Source of the DNA: Atherix ibis | Taxonomy: Eukaryota > Arthropoda > Insecta > Diptera > Athericidae | DNA: 64,000 bases | Direction of reading: 5' to 3' | NCBI GenBank assembly: GCA_958298945.1 | Contig: OY282605.1 | Coordinates: forward strand, 29,924,811 to 29,988,810 | Shown: positions 59,565-64,000 of the stretch, piece after piece | Numbering within the stretch: the first letter of the stretch is position 1 | How the letters are laid out: the number at the start of each line of letters is the position of its first letter | Program-made: the position numbers and the translations under genes | Notes under the pieces: model-generated | Databases searched by the model: none | Seen by the model: the letters and a program-made list of their open reading frames with translations, nothing else | What the model was told of the DNA's origin: nothing

Positions 59565-60847
59565 CCAAGTATATAAGCTTAAATCCGCTGTTATGTCATA
59601 GATGGCGTGAGTGAGCTTATTAAGATACAATAGGCACGCCATACTTTTTTTTATGAGTTTGATATCTGCCAACATTAATCAGTGCACATTGTCAGCAATT
59701 TCGTACAACAACATACATTTTTCGTTTGGTAATCATGTCTAGTTTTGTGCCAGAAAAAGAGCATATGCGGGAAGCTCTGCTTTTCTGCTTCAATTTGAAG
59801 AAATCGGCTGCCGAATTGCATCGAATGCTTATGGAGGCCTATGGTGAAAGTGCTTTATCGGCAACAACGTGCCGAGATTGGTTTCGTCGGTTCAAAGACG
59901 GCAATTTTGACTTGTGGGACATGAAGCGTGAAAATCGGCCTAGGAAGGTTGAAGACCATCAATTGCAGGCTCTTTTGGACGAAGACGATACGCAATCACA
60001 AAAAATGCTCGCGGAGCAATTGGGTGTTGCTCAACTAACCATTTTCATGTGTCTGCGTGCCATGGGGAAGATTGAAAAGATCGGAAAATGGGTGCCGCAT
60101 GAATTGAACGATAGGAAGACGGAGCGACGCCAAAACATATGCGAAATCTTGCTCGCCAGACAAAACAGAAAGTCTTTCCTGCGTCGGATTGTGACAGGTG
60201 ATGAAAAGTAGATATATTTTGAGAATCCTAAACGCAAGAAATCGTGGTTTGATTCCGGCCAACCATCAACATCTTCCCCAAAACCAAATCGCTTCGGATG
60301 GAAGACGATGCTGCGCGTTTGGTGGGATCAGCAGGGTATCGTCTACTATGAGATATTAAAACCTGGTGAAACTGTCAATGCTAACCGCTACCACCAATAA
60401 CTGATCAAATTTCACCGTCGTCTGCATGTAAAAAGGACGGATTATCAACAAAGACATGACAAGCTGATTTTCCTCCACGACAACGCACCATCGCAGACGT
60501 CAAAAATGGTCCGAAACTACTTGGAGACACTCAACTGCTAGGTGCTATCCTACCCCGCTTATTCACCAGACCTGGCCCCTTCCGACATCCACCAGTTTTC
60601 GTCGATTGGCCACGCGCTAACTGAGCAGCACTTCGATTCTTACAAAGACATCCGAAAATGGCTTGATGAGTGGTTTGCCTCGAAAGAGATGGAATTTTTT
60701 GGAGTGGTATCCACAAATTGCCCGAGAAATGGGAAATATGTGTAGCTAGCTAGGGCCAAGTATTTTGAATAAATTTGTTTTTGCTTTCTATGAAAAAAAC
60801 ATCTCTTTTTTGACAAAAAAACAGCGGATTTAAGCTTATGCACCTGG
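59565..60847 (+). mobile_element. Full-length Mos1-like (mauritiana subfamily) mariner
   Basis: Ends CCAAGTATATAAGCTTAAAT at 59565 and the inverse of CCAGGTGCATAAGCTTAAAT ending at 60847, with TA at 59563-59564 and 60848-60849. The 1,283-bp length is almost exactly that of known mauritiana-type elements. A deletion derivative is at 37281-37772. Confidence 0.93.
59735..60744 (+). pseudogene. Mos1-like transposase with three nonsense codons
   Basis: Start ATG 59735 (MSSFVPEKEHMREALLFCF). A HTH with KMLAEQLGVAQLTI follows. The first catalytic Asp in IVTGDEK is kept, but the next codon is TAG at 60209-60211, where Trp is expected. Further TAA (after YHQ, about 60399) and TAG (in LNC-VL, about 60539) interrupt LHDNAPSQTS and YSPDLAPSDIHQF, whose Asp residues are also kept. 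A one-base loss near 60695 shifts the C-terminus. The stops at Trp codons look like G-to-A changes. Confidence 0.9.
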
Positions 60848-60849
60848 TA

Positions 60850-61379
60850 TTTTAGCTTGATCTTTTCTCAATTATTTCAGGAGTGGTTTCTCAGTATTTA
60901 CACGGTCTTGAAGTGTGTCACCTTCAATACCTTCACGATTTACATTCGGATGGCCCTTTTTTATAGTTAATAATAAAGAAGCAGACCTTTTGTTAACTTT
61001 TTAAATATTTTCCATTTGAAAACAAATTACCAAAAAAGTCTGATAAAATTTTTTGCTGAACACAAATACATAAATTGACCATTTTGATAATTGACATATA
61101 ATTTATATCGATAATAGTGCCAATTATACTTACCTTAAACTATCATTGGATTGTATGGTAAGATACCGTGTGTATGGCAAGTTTTACTGGGCATAAATGT
61201 TTGCCGTACGGCTGCATGGACACATTTTTTTAATAAATTTATTGTGAATTGCACAATTAAAGAGTTGTTCAATTTATAATTTGGAAAGTAAAGTTAAATT
61301 AAATCTATTTAAAATTTACATTTTAGATAAAATTTTTATTTTCTATAATTACTTAAATATTGCCATTATATATTAAAAG
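60850..61379. other. AT-rich DNA, nothing recognised
   Basis: No recognisable feature. Confidence 0.45.
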
Positions 61380-61560
61380 TAACAACATTTAATTGACTAT
61401 ACAAAAATCCTTACAGAACTCGACCATTTTGATGTAGTTTTTGATGACTTTTTCGCATATTTCGGGTTATAATTCGGCGTCTACTTGGTACGTACTGGTT
61501 TTTAACTACTCTCATCGCTGAAGAAAACTTTTTTTTCCAAAAAATGTAAAATCAAACCGC
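61380..61560 (-). pseudogene. DD41D transposase relic
   Basis: Contains FFSDES near 61530 and, after a deletion, MCEKVIKNYIKMVEFCK-like sequence near 61480-61410, matching the relic at 43420-43750. Only the first box and the C-terminal region remain. Confidence 0.58.
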
Positions 61561-63639
61561 AGCGAAATTGCTAATTTTGTAGAAAGTTTTTCCAATTTTA
61601 ACATATATTATTTGATAGTAAAACTATCTATAATTTAAAATGGCAAATTTTAATCCTTAATAAAATTTATTTAAAATAATAAATTTTATTAACATATGTT
61701 AAATAATAGGACTGTACTTTTTTAAACTAGTAAATGAATATCCCTGTATTATTAATTACCTTTTTCAATTAAGTATAAGTTATACTACTTCTAAGAAAAA
61801 AATTATTCTTATTTTAAATGTACTTTAAATTAAACTATTTTAACTAACTTTTTATATTGATTTAATGTAAAATTTATTTGAACTAAGATTTTTAACAATT
61901 CAATAGATGCCATAACATTTTTTACATATTTAAATATATTTTTACATATTTTACATGAATTATTTAAATTTACTGATTCAGCTACCAAGAATTTAATGGA
62001 TTCATTTAAAATCATTTTTGAAACTACAATAAATTGCATGAAATTTATACCACGTTTCGAGTGAAATAATTCTTCAGGGGATTCCCTCAAACATATATAC
62101 AGATCAATATTGATGGATATATTATGTTTTAGATTGTAGTTTTCATTTAGAATATCCCCGCTGATTTGAATGGGAAAAATTATTCCCATTTGTGAGTGAA
62201 ACAGAATTTTTTTCTGAAACAAAATTTAAAACTAAAAAACAAACATAATTTCGTGGGAAATTGTTTTTTTTTTAAACAAAGGCAATATAATTAATTTCAT
62301 CAATCATCAATTAACCATAAATTTATTATTAAAAGTAAAAGGTTTTTTTTTATTTGTTATTTTGGCAGAAATATTTAGCCATTTGGAAATATTTAATTTG
62401 TCCAATTTTCAGATGAAATGTCTTATTTGGAAATGATGCGTGAAAAATTAATTTTCTTGAAATTTCCCTTTTTTTGTAATATTTATTATTTAATTGTGAA
62501 AGTAGATTTTTTTTTTCTAAATAGAAATTTTGATTTGAAAATATGGAATATTTTTCTTTAATTAATCAAATTCGGTATGGCCTACCTTTATTCGTAACTA
62601 AAATTTTTATGACAGTTTCCTGAATAGACAAATTTCTCGAAGGTGTTGCGTTAATGAATGATGGGCACTTTTTCTCTTCAACTTTAATAAATCATATAAA
62701 AATTGATTAATAACTCTCTTATTTTTTTAATGAAAAATTATTTCCATCAATTGACAATAGTACTGATATTAAAAAAGAATAAATAGAAAAGAATAAGTGA
62801 AAAGTTTTTGAATAGATTTTCTTTATTTTTTTTTAAATCTTTTTTACTAGAATAGATAAATTTTAAATTAAAAAACAAAAATACAAAACTAAACACAAAG
62901 GTATCCTTATGGAAGTAGATTTGCATAGGTACAGACCCTCTTCATATCTCATTAATCAATTTTTTTTGGGGGGTTGATTTATTTACATTTTCTCCAGGTT
63001 ATACTTGGCAAGTAGTCTCTCTATTTTTCTTAGTAAAATAATTAATCTAATAGTGAAATAGAATTGTCTATTTTAGATTGCATTGAATATTCACTAGCAT
63101 TACACAGAAATTCATTCAATTTATGAGGCAGACACTAATTTATTGTCTCTTGCTATACGAGAGGAACATACACGTACGTAACTTGTTTGCTAGCTGGAAA
63201 GAAGCTCTGTTACTGTCCTTTGTGCAATACGATAGCAATTATTTTCGTTAAAGATTCATGTAACCAAGTATTTTCATAGTATTACATAGAAAATCAGAAA
63301 AAAACAACCAAGAAATAATATGTACATAAAACCAGAAGATGAACATTGTACTGCAGATCTGTTTTAAGCTTTAAGCATTATAAAAGGTGGGTAGTGTCTC
63401 TTAAGAATTGGCTAAAATTACTTCTTGAAGTAATTATTTTTCCCGGAAATTGAAAATAGTTCTATTCACTTAATTGTATCATTTAAAATTAGAACTAATT
63501 TTATACTAACATTTTCATTTGATATTATTGATCGGATGATAATTTTTAGAAATTTTTTTGTAGTACTAAATAAACGAGAACATACGTGTATTATTCAAGA
63601 AAAATATTTGTTTTTAATTGGTTAGGTGTAAGAGGAATT
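61561..63639. other. AT-rich DNA, unassigned frame at 61830-62222
   Basis: A 130-codon minus-strand frame at 61830-62222 is Ile/Asn/Lys-rich with no known motif and is probably chance. Otherwise nothing is seen. Confidence 0.4.
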
Positions 63640-63724
63640 TACGAGGTGTGGTAAAAAAGTGATGGGATTGACGTTACTGTGATTGATCTGGCAGCACTGC
63701 GGACGTACACTTCATATACCTTGT
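63640..63724 (+). mobile_element. Mariner 5' terminus fragment
   Basis: Begins tttacgaggtgtggtaaaaa, a mariner-like tip, then ctggcagcactgcggacg, matching the 5' UTR of the relics at 49290 and 53590. Cut off by the repeat that follows. Confidence 0.5.
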
Positions 63725-64000
63725 ACCCTACCACTAGATTAATGGATAGGCCTTTATACAAAAATTGTGGCACAATTTTGTTTGCAATATATTCATAGAA
63801 CGCACACACATATGCAAAATAACAGAAACGGCGTAAATCATAGGGGGTCAATTTTAAACTTCAGCATGCGATTGAAGCGGTTCGTTTAAAATCATTTTCA
63901 TATGTGATGGATTTTGTTGTTTGATGGAATTAGTTATGGAAATTTGCAATAAAATACCGTATTCTATATTAAAATATTATTTATTTATTTATAATATTTT
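63725..64000 (+). repeat. Foldback repeat family A copy, runs off the window
   Basis: Contains gcaatatattcatagaacgc, acagaaacggcgtaaatca and gattgaagcggttcgttt in the order seen inverted at 25383-26050. The tip ggataggcctttatac is at about 63744. No coding region. Confidence 0.75.

Noticed and set aside
61830..62222. 130-codon minus-strand open frame
   Set aside because: Ile/Asn/Lys-rich content expected by chance in AT-rich DNA and no motif recognised; kept only as a note in the gap entry.
1..64000. CRISPR arrays, tRNA or rRNA genes
   Set aside because: No regularly spaced repeats with spacers and no recognisable cloverleaf or rRNA core sequence were noticed; a tRNA and Rfam scan would be decisive.

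Overview
The window looks like AT-rich insect nuclear DNA. Two intron-containing host genes stand out from a background of mariner/Tc1-type DNA transposons, Jockey-like and R1-like LINEs, one gypsy-type LTR remnant and small foldback elements. There is no bacterial-style gene packing, and splice sites, poly(A) signals and TA target-site duplications are all readable. The order of the insect cannot be fixed from this sequence.

Host genes. A ten-exon gene on the minus strand (11865-15450, 978 codons) encodes a protein with a C2HC finger, a chromodomain and a Gln-rich, repeat-like C-terminus; Chromator/Chriz is the best match I can name. A five-exon gene on the plus strand (17386-19134, 405 codons) is confidently the TFIIH p44 subunit (GTF2H2/Ssl1). 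They are divergently arranged, with about 1.9 kb between start codons. The 5' half of the chromodomain gene plus its upstream DNA (13943-16205) also exists as a decayed direct copy at about 2530-6800, which has lost the chromodomain exon region and carries a mariner and a 1.27-kb insert.

Layout. 1-2366: Jockey-like LINE interrupted by a mariner. 2530-6800: pseudo-Chromator copy with a long-terminal-repeat mariner. 7067-9900: Jockey-like LINE with a 13-bp target-site duplication and a tandemly doubled 3' end. 11865-19134: host genes. 22174-24120: gypsy remnant. 24145-28235: nest of foldback repeats, a MITE, an orphan THAP-like first exon and a LINE relic. 29473-31500: R1-clade-like LINE. 31850-33684: DD41D transposons, one almost intact. 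35236-37772: mariner derivatives. 39111-45540: DD41D relics, a striking hairpin, a palindromic mariner derivative and a CTTCTTCAT minisatellite. 47870-54310 and 56427-63720: more mariner and LINE relics, including two mirror-image composite irritans-type elements and a full-length Mos1-like (mauritiana) mariner. The remainder is AT-rich DNA without recognisable genes.

The most unusual signals are: (i) two elements whose both ends derive from the transposase 5' end; (ii) the mirrored pair of composite mariners; (iii) a DD41D transposase with a single nonsense codon; (iv) the segmental duplication of the Chromator-like promoter and 5' exons, with a paralogous empty site for the mariner; (v) an 80-bp GC-rich near-perfect hairpin. 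All identities are judged by eye; no database search was possible.
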